A DNA stretch of 19,548 nt, taken from positions 1 through 19,548 of the forward strand of contig DLBD01000054.1 in the NCBI GenBank assembly GCA_002494125.1, read 5' to 3'. A program made the translations under genes and the position numbers. Positions 1 to 7,497 of this stretch are shown in pieces (within the stretch, counting starts at the first letter, position 1; every line of letters starts with the position of its first letter). Source of the stretch: Ruminococcaceae bacterium UBA7030 (GTDB lineage: Bacteria; Bacillota; Clostridia; Oscillospirales; Acutalibacteraceae). The notes beneath the pieces were generated by a model that was not told where the DNA came from, made no database searches, and worked only from the letters and a program-made list of their open reading frames with translations.

Positions 1-642
1 AGTGTAGCTGCCGTCGTCCTTGTTCGGAATTTTCACTGCGAATTCAACCCTGCCGTTATATGTCTTGTTGGTCTGGATGTTTTCCTCATACATATTCGGT
101 ATTGTCTGGTCAAGTATATTTTTAAGCTGAACCTCAGCCCAGGTACCTCTTGCCTTGACGTTGGTAAGAATTCGGTTGAGCCCCGATACGCTGTCGGTAA
201 CGCCGAGCGAAAGCTTTTGCATTTCTCCAAGACTTTTATATACGCTTTGAAGCTGGAGCGATACGGTCTGGAACGACGTGCTTATTCTTTTATCAAGCGT
301 TTCCTGAAGCTTTTCATCGACTGTCTTTCGCATTTCTTCAAGCTTTTTTTCGTTGCTTTGCTGCATATTGTCAATCGCCTGAGAAACAGCCTTCGTCTGT
401 TTTTCGCTGTTTTCATTCAGCGTTTCAAGAAGCTTTATCTGCTGCTCATAGTTTTTGTCGGTAAGTGTGTCCATCTTACCTGAAACGGTTGTAATCTCCT
501 GGTGTATCTGCTGTGAAAGCATTGAAATACCCTTGCTGTTATCAACAGGGTTTTCAGGCTTTCTTGAAAGAAGAATTAAAAGCAGTATCAAAACAATAAT
601 CAAAAGCACTACTGCCAAAACGGACATAATCTGTGTTAACAT
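1..642 (-). CDS. rmuC: DNA recombination protein RmuC, N-terminal part (runs off window)
   Basis: The reverse strand is open from an ATG at 642 to base 1, giving 214 codons; the family is usually about 400-450 residues, so about half is missing. Residues 5-22 form one hydrophobic helix (VLAVVLLIIVLILLLILL), a membrane anchor. Residues 40-150 are Gln/Glu/Lys-rich and look like a long coiled coil. Near residues 165-190 comes the RmuC hallmark LTNVKARGTWAEVQL followed by ILDQTIPNMYEEN. The nuclease-like core would lie beyond the window edge. RmuC proteins are known to limit some DNA rearrangements, with a predicted restriction-endonuclease-like fold; the exact reaction is not settled. The start is supported by a GAGGTGAT ribosome site just upstream. 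It is divergent from hisC. Recognition is by motif and architecture. Confidence 0.9.
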   Translation of the reverse strand, partial: MLTQIMSVLAVVLLIIVLILLLILLSRKPENPVDNSKGISMLSQQIHQEITTVSGKMDTLTDKNYEQQIKLLETLNENSEKQTKAVSQAIDNMQQSNEKKLEEMRKTVDEKLQETLDKRISTSFQTVSLQLQSVYKSLGEMQKLSLGVTDSVSGLNRILTNVKARGTWAEVQLKNILDQTIPNMYEENIQTNKTYNGRVEFAVKIPNKDDGSYT

Positions 643-659
643 ATAATCACCTCAATAAT

Positions 660-687
660 ATTATAATACTTTCCCGTAATATTTCAA
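660..687 (-). promoter_or_regulatory. sigma-A promoter for rmuC
   Basis: Read on the minus strand: TTGAAA (plus 682-687), 16 bases, TATAAT (plus 660-665). It lies about 20 bases upstream of the rmuC start. It was placed by eye, and no transcript end is known. Confidence 0.6.
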
Positions 688-724
688 GAGCAGCGTACAG
701 AAATAGGGACACCCCAATTAACTG

Positions 725-753
725 TTGATTAAATCGCTTTAGTGTGATAAAAT
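725..753 (+). promoter_or_regulatory. sigma-A promoter for hisC
   Basis: TTGATT (725-730), 17 bases, TAAAAT (748-753), with a TG one base before the -10 (extended -10). The expected transcript start is near 760, so the GTG at 759 lies at or before the RNA start. That favours the ATG at 774 as the hisC start and leaves a very short leader. TTAA half-sites at 718-721 and 729-732 flank the -35, which could be chance. Confidence 0.6.
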
Positions 754-773
754 AACCCGTGAGGTATAGTGCT

Positions 774-1835
774 ATGGAAAAGTTATGGATGAAAAACTTA
801 AGAGATATAACGCCTTATGTTCCGGGCGAGCAGAGTAAGGAAAAGGATATAGTTAAGCTTAACGCAAACGAAAATCCCTATCCTCCGTCGCCGAAAGCTG
901 TTAAGGCGATAAAGGACTTTAACTGTGACAGACTACGCTTTTACCCAAATGCAAACGCAACTCCGCTAAAAAAAGCCATCGCTGATTTTTACGGCGTTGA
1001 GGCGGAAAACGTCTTTCTCGGAAACGGCTCGGACGATGTTCTTGCGGTTGCTTTTCAGGCACTTTTCAATAGTGAACTTCCGATTGCCTATCCCGACCTT
1101 ACATATAGCTTTTATCCCGTATGGTGCGACCTCTTCGGCATTAAGTACAAAACATATCCTGTCGGCGATGATTTCAGAATAAACGTCGAGGATTATAAGG
1201 AGAAAAACGGAGGCGTCATTATTCCTAACCCCAATGCTCCTACCTCACTCGGAGAGGGCAGAGAATTTGTCGAAAAGCTTATGGAATATAACGCTGACAG
1301 CATTGTGATTATTGACGAGGCTTATGTAGATTTCGGCGGATATTCGAGCGTTGAGCTTACCAAAAAATATGAAAATCTTCTTGTGACGGGTACGTTTTCA
1401 AAATCTCGTTCGCTTGCAGGACTTCGTATAGGCTTTGCGATAGGAAGCAAAACCCTTGTTTCCGTTTTGGAAGCGGTAAAAAATTCATATAATTCATACA
1501 CTGTTGACTCAATTTCCATTGAAGCGGGAGTTGCAAGTATGCTTGACAGAGAGTATTTTGAAAGCACCTGCAACAAGATTATTGCAACAAGAAAACGTTT
1601 GACTGATGAGTTATTAAGCCTCGGCTTCAAGGTGCTTGATTCGCAGACAAACTTCGTTTTTGTCACAAGCGATACCCTTTCAATGAAGGATATGTTTGAA
1701 TACCTTAAAACAAAAAAGGTTTTCATCCGCTATTTCTCACTTGAGAGAATAGAAAATTATGTAAGAATAACAGTCGGCACCGATGACGAAATTAATCGCC
1801 TTCTTGCCGAGATTAAGGAGTATATCGGAAAATGA
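774..1835 (+). CDS. hisC: Histidinol-phosphate aminotransferase
   Basis: A PLP-dependent class I/II aminotransferase that converts imidazole-acetol phosphate and glutamate to histidinol phosphate; relatives can also act on aromatic keto acids. Visible marks are KNLRDITPYVPGEQ at the N-terminus, KLNANENPYPPSP, FLGNGSDDVL (PLP phosphate region), PNPNAPTS, IDEAYVDF (Asp and Tyr contacting the ring), and TFSKSRSLAGLRIGF with the Schiff-base lysine at about residue 210. The 353 residues match the family. I chose ATG 774 because GAGGT at 761-765 sits 8 bases before it; an in-frame GTG at 759 would overlap that site and the predicted transcript start. The stop overlaps the next gene's ATG (ATGA), so the two are co-translated. 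No other his genes lie in the window, so an aromatic aminotransferase role is possible. Confidence 0.93.
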   Translation: MEKLWMKNLRDITPYVPGEQSKEKDIVKLNANENPYPPSPKAVKAIKDFNCDRLRFYPNANATPLKKAIADFYGVEAENVFLGNGSDDVLAVAFQALFNSELPIAYPDLTYSFYPVWCDLFGIKYKTYPVGDDFRINVEDYKEKNGGVIIPNPNAPTSLGEGREFVEKLMEYNADSIVIIDEAYVDFGGYSSVELTKKYENLLVTGTFSKSRSLAGLRIGFAIGSKTLVSVLEAVKNSYNSYTVDSISIEAGVASMLDREYFESTCNKIIATRKRLTDELLSLGFKVLDSQTNFVFVTSDTLSMKDMFEYLKTKKVFIRYFSLERIENYVRITVGTDDEINRLLAEIKEYIGK

Positions 1836-2266
1836 GTATAGGTAAGAAAATATCAGTAGCCTTTCTTACGGCTTTGAGCATTATTAATTTTGCGGCAGGC
1901 GTTATTGTTGATTACAGAATAATTGCATTTGACCCTGCAAAAAAAATCCTTCCGCATAATTTTGAGCTTTCTTCAGTTCAGAATATGCTTGTTGATTTTC
2001 TTGTTTTTGCGCTTGTAATTACGCTTATATCAGTTGTCACAACATATCTTTCAACAGATGTTTCATACACACCGCTTGAGATTATGGAAAACTTTGCGCT
2101 GATTTTTGCGCTCCCGTCTGTCTGCGTTTTGGGTGCCGGAATTTACGGTATGCTTCATACTCCGCTCATTGCCGACAGACCGTGGATTATCATATGCGAG
2201 GTTGTTTATGTCCTCTTGAGCGTAATTAATTTCTGTTGTATTATGACAATAAAAAACGACGAATAA
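1832..2266 (+). CDS. Small four-helix membrane protein, unknown function
   Basis: A 144-residue protein I do not recognise. Four hydrophobic segments can be seen at about residues 5-25, 50-72, 86-108 and 118-140. The first, second and fourth are separated by short polar links, and the C-terminus ends in a short charged tail (KNDE). There is no catalytic motif and no classic cleavable signal peptide. The start codon overlaps the hisC stop by four bases (ATGA), so translation is probably coupled to hisC, and a terminator follows 12 bases after its stop. Together they form a two-gene unit. The pairing with hisC may be only operon convenience. It is probably a real gene, given the overlap, helix pattern and intact frame, but nothing supports a specific role. 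Confidence 0.75.
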   Translation: MSIGKKISVAFLTALSIINFAAGVIVDYRIIAFDPAKKILPHNFELSSVQNMLVDFLVFALVITLISVVTTYLSTDVSYTPLEIMENFALIFALPSVCVLGAGIYGMLHTPLIADRPWIIICEVVYVLLSVINFCCIMTIKNDE

Positions 2267-2277
2267 ACTTTTTTTCG

Positions 2278-2303
2278 ACGGAGAGTTTTACTCTCCGTTT
2301 TTT
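2278..2303 (+). terminator. Rho-independent terminator after hisC unit
   Basis: Stem ACGGAGAG (2278-2285) pairs with CTCTCCGT (2291-2298) across a TTTTA loop, followed by a run of T to 2303. Confidence 0.88.
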
Positions 2304-2329
2304 CATTTGCAATTATTTTGAAAAATTTA

Positions 2330-2358
2330 TTGATATAAAAATATTTTTATTGTATAAT
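2330..2358 (+). promoter_or_regulatory. sigma-A promoter for the GH3 gene
   Basis: TTGATA (2330-2335), 17 bases, TATAAT (2353-2358). It lies in an AT-rich stretch 43 bases before the start codon. The spacing is ideal and the -10 is perfect. Confidence 0.75.
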
Positions 2359-2400
2359 TAATTTGTTAAATTTTATTTATATTTAGGAGGGGTATTCTAA

Positions 2401-4878
2401 ATGAAACATCCGGAGATTGTCGGTAAAATGACTCTTGAGCAAAAGGCTGCTTTTGCTTCGGGTTATGATTACTGGCACCTTGAGGAAGCACCTGAACTCG
2501 GTCTTCCTAAGATTATGATTACTGACGGACCTCACGGTCTTCGTAAGCAAAAGGGCAAGGATTATGTTGAGCCTGAAGGAGCAGAGAAGTCAAAGGCTTC
2601 TATCGGCCTCGGCAATTCGGTTCCTGCCACCTGCTTCCCGCCCGCTTGCACATCAAGCTGTTCGTGGGATCCAAGCCTTCTTGTAAAAGCCGGCGAGGCT
2701 ATGGGACAGGAGTGTCTTAAAGAGAAGGTTTCAACAATTCTCGGACCGGGCACAAATATCAAGCGTTCACCTGTCTGCGGTCGTAACTTTGAGTATTTTT
2801 CAGAGGATCCGCTTCTTGCAGGTAAGTGTGCAGCCGCTATTATTAACGGCGTTCAGTCAAAGGGCGTCGGCACTTCACTTAAGCACTTTGCAGTAAACTC
2901 TCAGGAAGCTTTCCGTATGGTGCTTGATGAAATCGTCGACGAAAGAGCGCTTCGCGAAACTTATCTTCCTGCATTTGAGATTGCCGTTAAAGAGGCTCAG
3001 CCCTGGACAATCATGAATTCATACAACAAAATTAACGGCGTTTATGCTTCGCAAAACGGCCACACCCAGCAGGAGATTGCAAGGGGCGAATGGGGCTTTG
3101 AAGGCCTTTTCGTAACTGACTGGGGTTCATCTGTTGACAGAGTTCCCGGCCTTCAGAACGGTACCGACCTTGAAATGCCTTCGTCCGGCGACCTTAATGC
3201 AAAGGTTATTGTTGACGCAGTTAAAAACGGACTTCTTGAGGAGTCTGTTCTCGACGAAAGAATTGACGCAGTAGTTGACCTTATTGTTAAGTCAAAGCCT
3301 GCTCTTGAAAAGACGCATACATTTGACCCTGAGGAGCACCATAAGATTGCTGCTGAAATTGCAGAGGCTTCGATGCAGCTTCTTAAAAACGACGATGCTA
3401 TCCTTCCTCTTAAGGCAGGTCAGAAAGTTGCAGTTATCGGCGAAATGGCCAAGTCACCCCGTTATCAGGGCGCAGGTTCATCAGTTATCAACTGCACAAA
3501 GATAACAGACGCTTTTTCAGAGCTTGAAAAGGCAGGCGTTGACCTCGTATACTCACAGGGCTATGAGAAGAGCAAGGACGAGGTTAATGAAACAATGTTT
3601 GCCGATGCAGTTGCCGCTGCAAAGAGTGCTGATGTTGCAGTAGTTTTTGCAGGCCTTACCGAAGAGTTTGAGGGCGAAGGCTACGACAGAGAAAACATTG
3701 ATATGCCTAAGTCACATAACGCTCTTATTGAAAGAGTTGCAGAAGCTAATCCTAACACGGTTGTAGTTCTTGCCGGCGGTTCGGTAGTTCTTATGCCTTG
3801 GCTTTCAAAGGTTAAGGGCCTTCTCAATTCAGGCCTCGGCGGCCAGGCAACAGGTATTGCAGTAGCAAGAATTCTTACAGGTGCCGTTAACCCGTCGGGT
3901 AAGACTTCCGAAACATATCCGACCGCTTTTGAAGAGAATCCTACATACGGATTTTATCCCGGCGGTCCTGTTACTTCAGAACACAGAGAGTCAATCTATA
4001 TCGGTTACAGATATTATGATGCCGCAAACAAGAACGTTGTGTTCCCGTTCGGCTTTGGTCTTTCGTACACAACCTTCGAGTACAGCGACCTCAAGCTTTC
4101 TGCCGATAAGATTAAGGATACTGATTCTCTTACGGTTTCTTTCAAGCTTAAGAACACAGGCGATGTTGACGGCGCTGAGGTAGTACAGCTTTATGTTGCT
4201 GACAAGGAGTCTACAATCTTCCGTCCTGTTAAGGAGCTTCGTGCGTTTGACAAGGTGTTCCTTAAGGCAGGCGAAGAGAAAGAGGTTACCTTTACGCTTA
4301 CAAAGAGAGCTTTTGCTTTCTGGAATGTTAATATCAATGACTGGTGCGTTGAAACAGGCGATTTTGATATTCTTGTCGGCGCTTCTTCAAGAGATATAAA
4401 GCTTACCGAAACTGTTAATGTTGAATCAACTGTTGAGTGTGAAATCCCTGATTACAGAGAGAGTGCACCAAACTATTACAACAACGTTTCAGGAATCACA
4501 CGCGAAGACTTCGCGGGTGTATACGGCGTTCTTCCGAGCCCTGAAATTGATGTCAATAAGAAGATTGACAAGTATTGCTGTCTTAATGACGCAAGACATA
4601 CAAAGTGGGGCGGAAGACTCTGCAGACTTATCGAAAAGATTATGTCGGGTATGGGCTCTGCCGAAAACGGTGACGGCAAGATGCTTGCTGCAATGGCAAC
4701 GCAGATTCCTATCCGTAACTTCATCGCTATGAGTATGGGCGCATTCTCACCTGCACAGGCTGAGGGACTTCTTATGATGCTCAATGATGATGAGTCAAGC
4801 TTCCGCGGCTTCAACAGAATTTTCTGGCGTCTCGGCGGTACAATCGCAAAGCTTCCTAAGCTTCTTAAAGCAATTTAA
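2401..4878 (+). CDS. GH3 family beta-glycosidase (beta-glucosidase-like), cytoplasmic
   Basis: An 825-residue glycoside hydrolase family 3 enzyme without a signal peptide, so it probably acts on imported oligosaccharides. Order: (alpha/beta) barrel with GLPKIMITDGPHGLR near residues 35-50; SLKHFAVN; nucleophile Asp240 in GLFVTDWGSS; the second domain with QLLKNDDAILPL and QGAGSSVIN; the acid/base region EFEGEGYDRENIDMP, with Glu424 or Glu426 as candidates; PFGFGLSYTTFEYS; then a fibronectin-III-like domain at about 570-655 (VSFKLKNTGDVDGAEVVQLYV, KELRAFDKV). Residues 700-825 form an extra C-terminal tail not needed for catalysis. AGGAGGGG at 2385-2392 fixes the start. It is a single-gene unit with its own promoter and terminator. 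The substrate (beta-glucoside, xyloside or GlcNAc-type) cannot be read from the sequence alone. Confidence 0.92.
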   Translation: MKHPEIVGKMTLEQKAAFASGYDYWHLEEAPELGLPKIMITDGPHGLRKQKGKDYVEPEGAEKSKASIGLGNSVPATCFPPACTSSCSWDPSLLVKAGEAMGQECLKEKVSTILGPGTNIKRSPVCGRNFEYFSEDPLLAGKCAAAIINGVQSKGVGTSLKHFAVNSQEAFRMVLDEIVDERALRETYLPAFEIAVKEAQPWTIMNSYNKINGVYASQNGHTQQEIARGEWGFEGLFVTDWGSSVDRVPGLQNGTDLEMPSSGDLNAKVIVDAVKNGLLEESVLDERIDAVVDLIVKSKPALEKTHTFDPEEHHKIAAEIAEASMQLLKNDDAILPLKAGQKVAVIGEMAKSPRYQGAGSSVINCTKITDAFSELEKAGVDLVYSQGYEKSKDEVNETMFADAVAAAKSADVAVVFAGLTEEFEGEGYDRENIDMPKSHNALIERVAEANPNTVVVLAGGSVVLMPWLSKVKGLLNSGLGGQATGIAVARILTGAVNPSGKTSETYPTAFEENPTYGFYPGGPVTSEHRESIYIGYRYYDAANKNVVFPFGFGLSYTTFEYSDLKLSADKIKDTDSLTVSFKLKNTGDVDGAEVVQLYVADKESTIFRPVKELRAFDKVFLKAGEEKEVTFTLTKRAFAFWNVNINDWCVETGDFDILVGASSRDIKLTETVNVESTVECEIPDYRESAPNYYNNVSGITREDFAGVYGVLPSPEIDVNKKIDKYCCLNDARHTKWGGRLCRLIEKIMSGMGSAENGDGKMLAAMATQIPIRNFIAMSMGAFSPAQAEGLLMMLNDDESSFRGFNRIFWRLGGTIAKLPKLLKAI

Positions 4879-4888
4879 TAGTTTTATC

Positions 4889-4916
4889 GAAAGAGGCTGA
4901 TTATTCAGCCTCTTTC
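4889..4916 (+). terminator. Terminator after GH3 gene
   Basis: A perfect 12-bp stem (GAAAGAGGCTGA, 4889-4900, with TCAGCCTCTTTC, 4905-4916) and a TTAT loop. The T-tract is short because the next promoter's -35 starts at 4917, immediately after the stem. Confidence 0.7.
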
Positions 4917-4945
4917 TTGCACTAATTTATATATTATGTTATAAT
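4917..4945 (+). promoter_or_regulatory. Extended -10 promoter for the dockerin-like LRR gene
   Basis: TTGCAC (4917-4922), 17 bases, TATAAT (4940-4945), with TGT directly before the -10 (4937-4939), an extended -10 element. The in-frame ATG at 4944 lies within the -10 box, so it cannot be the start codon of the transcript made here. Confidence 0.72.
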
Positions 4946-4976
4946 GACTATGAATACACTGCAGGAGGTGATTACT

Positions 4977-6887
4977 ATGAAAAAGGCTCTGTCGTTATGC
5001 CTTGTTATAGTGATGCTTTCTGCGTTTTTTTGTATAGGTACAAACGCTTTCGGCTATAATCAGGAAAGCGACATTCCGCTTACACAGCTTGGTACGAGTG
5101 ATACTTATTATTCCTTTGATGCTTCTTCAAAAACACTTACCGTCAGCGGAGAGGGTGCAATGCCGAATTTCACTAACACAAGCTCCGGCTCAACTGCGCA
5201 GCCCTGGTTTAGCTGGAGGAGCGACGGCTCGATTGAGCACATTGTAGTTGAAGAGGGTGTAACCTCTATTGGCGCATATGCGTTTTATTTTGTTCAGGCT
5301 TCAAGCGTTTCACTTCCTTCAACGCTTACCGCAATCGGTAGTTATGCGCTTGCGTGTAACAACGTTATAACCGAGCATATTATCCCCAACGGCGTGACTA
5401 AACTCGGATTAAACGCTTTTTACTACTGCGCATCTCTTGAAAGAGTGGTTATTCCCGAAAGCGTAACATCAGTCGGCGCTTCCTGTTTTCAGCAGTGTGC
5501 AAAGCTTGCAAGCGTTGAATTTTCAAACCCGGATATGAAGGTGACAATCGGCAAAAAAGCCTTTGTCGGATGCGAATCGCTTTCGGTCATTACGTTGCCT
5601 CGGCAGGCTACGCTTTCCGCATATGCCTACGGATATAAAAGGGACGCCGCAGGTGCAGTATATGACAATGTCCTGATGCGTGTTTACAGGGATTCAAAGG
5701 CGTACGAATATGCCCAAAGCAATGCTATTGATTACGAGCTTATATCAGATATGGAGCTTTATCAGGGCGCAGTTATCAGCCGTACGTTTTACTCTGAAAC
5801 GCTTGGCGAAAGTATGGTTTTTACCTTCACACCTTCTGTTACTGCTGTTTATGATTTTTATTCATCCGGCGATATTGATGTTGACTGCACGGTTGAAAAT
5901 CCATCAGGCGATGTTGTTGCACAAGCGGCTGATAATTCAAATATGGATTTGAATTTTACAGTGAGTACAACGCTTGAAGAGGGAGAGCAGTACAGCTTTA
6001 TAGTTAACAGCGTGCAGTCGTCGGGAAGCTTTACAGTTACATTTTATCCGCATAATGTAAAAAGCCTTCAGCATTCTCTTGATTTGAGTCTGAACGCTGT
6101 CGGAAGAAATGCATATTATGATATACCTTCGCTTATTGAGGGCGGAGAAATAAATGTAACCTATGATACCGGCTATACAAAAACTGTCACTTTTTCACAG
6201 GGTAAAGCCGTATCACTTCTCACGATGAACTATACTGACAATCAGTCAGAGATACCGTTTACCTGCGGTCGCAACTACGGCGAAATCACACTCGGAAACG
6301 CATCTGCAATAGTAAAGATTGATATTTCTCACAGCTACGGGAAAACGGTGATTGACCCGACCTTTGAATCACCCGGCTACACAAGGTATGAATGTATTGC
6401 CTGCGGCGATTCTTTTATGACAGATTATAAAAAGCGGCTCGGCGTTTATCTTTCCGGAAGAATTGTTCTTGCCGAAAGTCCGCTTTATGAAAGTGAAAAC
6501 GATTATCCCGTATCCTTTGCCGAGCTTTTTTCGGGTGATGAAAAGGTTGGTGAGTGTGATGAAAACGGTGAGTTTGAAATATATGTAACTGCCGACACAA
6601 ACAGCATTACGCTCCATACATCTTGTTCGGTGGACCGAATAATAGCTGTTAATGCAAACGAATTTAATGAGGAGTATTTCGGCGATATTCCACTTGTCAA
6701 TTTTGACCTCTGCCGTGACGGATATATAAACGCAAAGGACTATGCTGTTATAAAGGGATATTTCGGCTCATACGAAAGCTCAAACAAATCCCTTTTACAG
6801 TTTGATATAAATAAGGACGGAAAAATTGACGACTCCGATTTTCCGGCATCTGAATTTTATTCTTATGGAAAAATAACCGAAAGTTAA
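4977..6887 (+). CDS. Secreted BspA-type LRR protein with C-terminal dockerin-like domain
   Basis: A 636-residue exported protein. Signal peptide at residues 1-22 (MKKALSLCLVIVMLSAFF), with likely cleavage after GTNA. Residues 86-235 carry BspA-type leucine-rich repeats of about 23 residues (VVEEGVTSIGAYAF, VIPESVTSVGASCF). A beta-rich middle follows (about 265-450). A CxxC module (YECIACGDS, Cys473 and Cys476) resembles modules in the LRR protein at the window end. The C-terminus has two EF-hand-like loops 33 residues apart, DLCRDGYINAKD (577-588) and DINKDGKIDDSD (610-621), the pattern of a type I dockerin; loop 1 has Cys where Asn/Asp is usual. Dockerins bind cohesins with calcium, so it may join a surface complex. 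ATG 4977 follows AGGAGGTG at 4963-4970. No catalytic domain is seen. Confidence 0.85.
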   Translation: MKKALSLCLVIVMLSAFFCIGTNAFGYNQESDIPLTQLGTSDTYYSFDASSKTLTVSGEGAMPNFTNTSSGSTAQPWFSWRSDGSIEHIVVEEGVTSIGAYAFYFVQASSVSLPSTLTAIGSYALACNNVITEHIIPNGVTKLGLNAFYYCASLERVVIPESVTSVGASCFQQCAKLASVEFSNPDMKVTIGKKAFVGCESLSVITLPRQATLSAYAYGYKRDAAGAVYDNVLMRVYRDSKAYEYAQSNAIDYELISDMELYQGAVISRTFYSETLGESMVFTFTPSVTAVYDFYSSGDIDVDCTVENPSGDVVAQAADNSNMDLNFTVSTTLEEGEQYSFIVNSVQSSGSFTVTFYPHNVKSLQHSLDLSLNAVGRNAYYDIPSLIEGGEINVTYDTGYTKTVTFSQGKAVSLLTMNYTDNQSEIPFTCGRNYGEITLGNASAIVKIDISHSYGKTVIDPTFESPGYTRYECIACGDSFMTDYKKRLGVYLSGRIVLAESPLYESENDYPVSFAELFSGDEKVGECDENGEFEIYVTADTNSITLHTSCSVDRIIAVNANEFNEEYFGDIPLVNFDLCRDGYINAKDYAVIKGYFGSYESSNKSLLQFDINKDGKIDDSDFPASEFYSYGKITES

Positions 6888-6912
6888 ACAGATTGGATAA
6901 TTATATTGTCTA

Positions 6913-6928
6913 TTTTCAATATTGAAAA
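6913..6928. promoter_or_regulatory. 16-bp perfect palindrome over the purE -35 (possible operator)
   Basis: TTTTCAATATTGAAAA reads the same on both strands and covers the -35 TTGAAA of the pur promoter. The size and position suit a dimeric repressor site. It does not look like the Bacillus PurBox (CCGAAC/GTTCGG type), so the binding protein, if any, is unknown. An AT-rich palindrome could also be chance or a weak terminator for the preceding gene. Confidence 0.4.
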
Positions 6929-6951
6929 AGCCTATAAATATATATTATAAT
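6922..6951 (+). promoter_or_regulatory. sigma-A promoter of the pur operon
   Basis: TTGAAA (6922-6927), 18 bases, TATAAT (6946-6951). The predicted RNA start near 6958 leaves only about 24 bases of leader, too short for a riboswitch. The TTG at 6922, in frame with purE, lies in the -35 and so is not the start. Confidence 0.65.
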
Positions 6952-6981
6952 ATTCGTAATTTATTAAATGGAGGATTATAT

Positions 6982-7479
6982 ATGAAAAAGGTTGCAATTA
7001 TAATGGGCTCCGACAGCGATTTGCCCATCGTAACTCCGGCAATTAAACAGCTTAAAGAGCTCGGTATTGAAACCGAGGTAAGAGTTATGAGCGCACACAG
7101 AACTCCCGAAGAGGCGCATGCTTTTTCAGCCTCGGCTATTGAAAACGGCTTCGGCGTAATTATTGCGGCAGCAGGTATGGCGGCTCATCTCGGCGGCGTT
7201 CTCGCAGCGTCAACGACTATTCCTGTAATCGGTATTCCGTGCAGCGCAAAGGTGCTCGACGGTATGGATGCAATGCTTGCAACCGTTATGATGCCTCCGG
7301 GTATTCCCGTTGCAACCGTCGGCGTAAACGCTGCAAAAAATGCGGCAATCCTTGCAGCACAAATTCTTGCAGTAGGCGACGACGCACTTATGCAAAAGCT
7401 TATTAAAATGAGAGCTGATATGGCGCAGCAGGTTCGCGAAAAGGACGCTGCGCTTCAGGAAAAGCTCAAGGAATTATAA
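6982..7479 (+). CDS. purE: N5-carboxyaminoimidazole ribonucleotide mutase PurE
   Basis: Interconverts N5-CAIR and CAIR (class I PurE) in de novo purine synthesis. The protein is 165 residues, the usual class I length. Motifs: GSDSDLP at 9-15 (phosphate and substrate contacts), VMSAHRTPEEA with His39 as the likely general acid/base, AAGMAAHLGGVLAA, VIGIPCSA, and MPPGIPVATVGV. ATG 6982 has GGAGG at 6970-6974, 7 bases upstream. It is the first gene of the purE-M-N-O-D operon. A class I PurE normally works with PurK, which is not in this window. The length and the bacterial-type motifs argue against class II. Confidence 0.95.
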   Translation: MKKVAIIMGSDSDLPIVTPAIKQLKELGIETEVRVMSAHRTPEEAHAFSASAIENGFGVIIAAAGMAAHLGGVLAASTTIPVIGIPCSAKVLDGMDAMLATVMMPPGIPVATVGVNAAKNAAILAAQILAVGDDALMQKLIKMRADMAQQVREKDAALQEKLKEL

Positions 7480-7497
7480 TTTGAAAGGTAAAGAATT

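Noticed and set aside
217..646. Plus-strand open frames over the rmuC region
   Set aside because: The opposite strand has a continuous RmuC reading frame with start, ribosome site and promoter.
759..773. GTG at 759 as hisC start
   Set aside because: It overlaps the ribosome site GAGGT and the predicted transcript start; ATG 774 has ideal spacing.
4944..4976. ATG at 4944 as start of the dockerin-like protein
   Set aside because: It lies inside the -10 box; ATG 4977 has AGGAGGTG and gives a clean signal peptide.
6888..6981. Purine riboswitch before purE
   Set aside because: The leader after the predicted promoter is only about 24 bases and lacks the conserved aptamer sequences.
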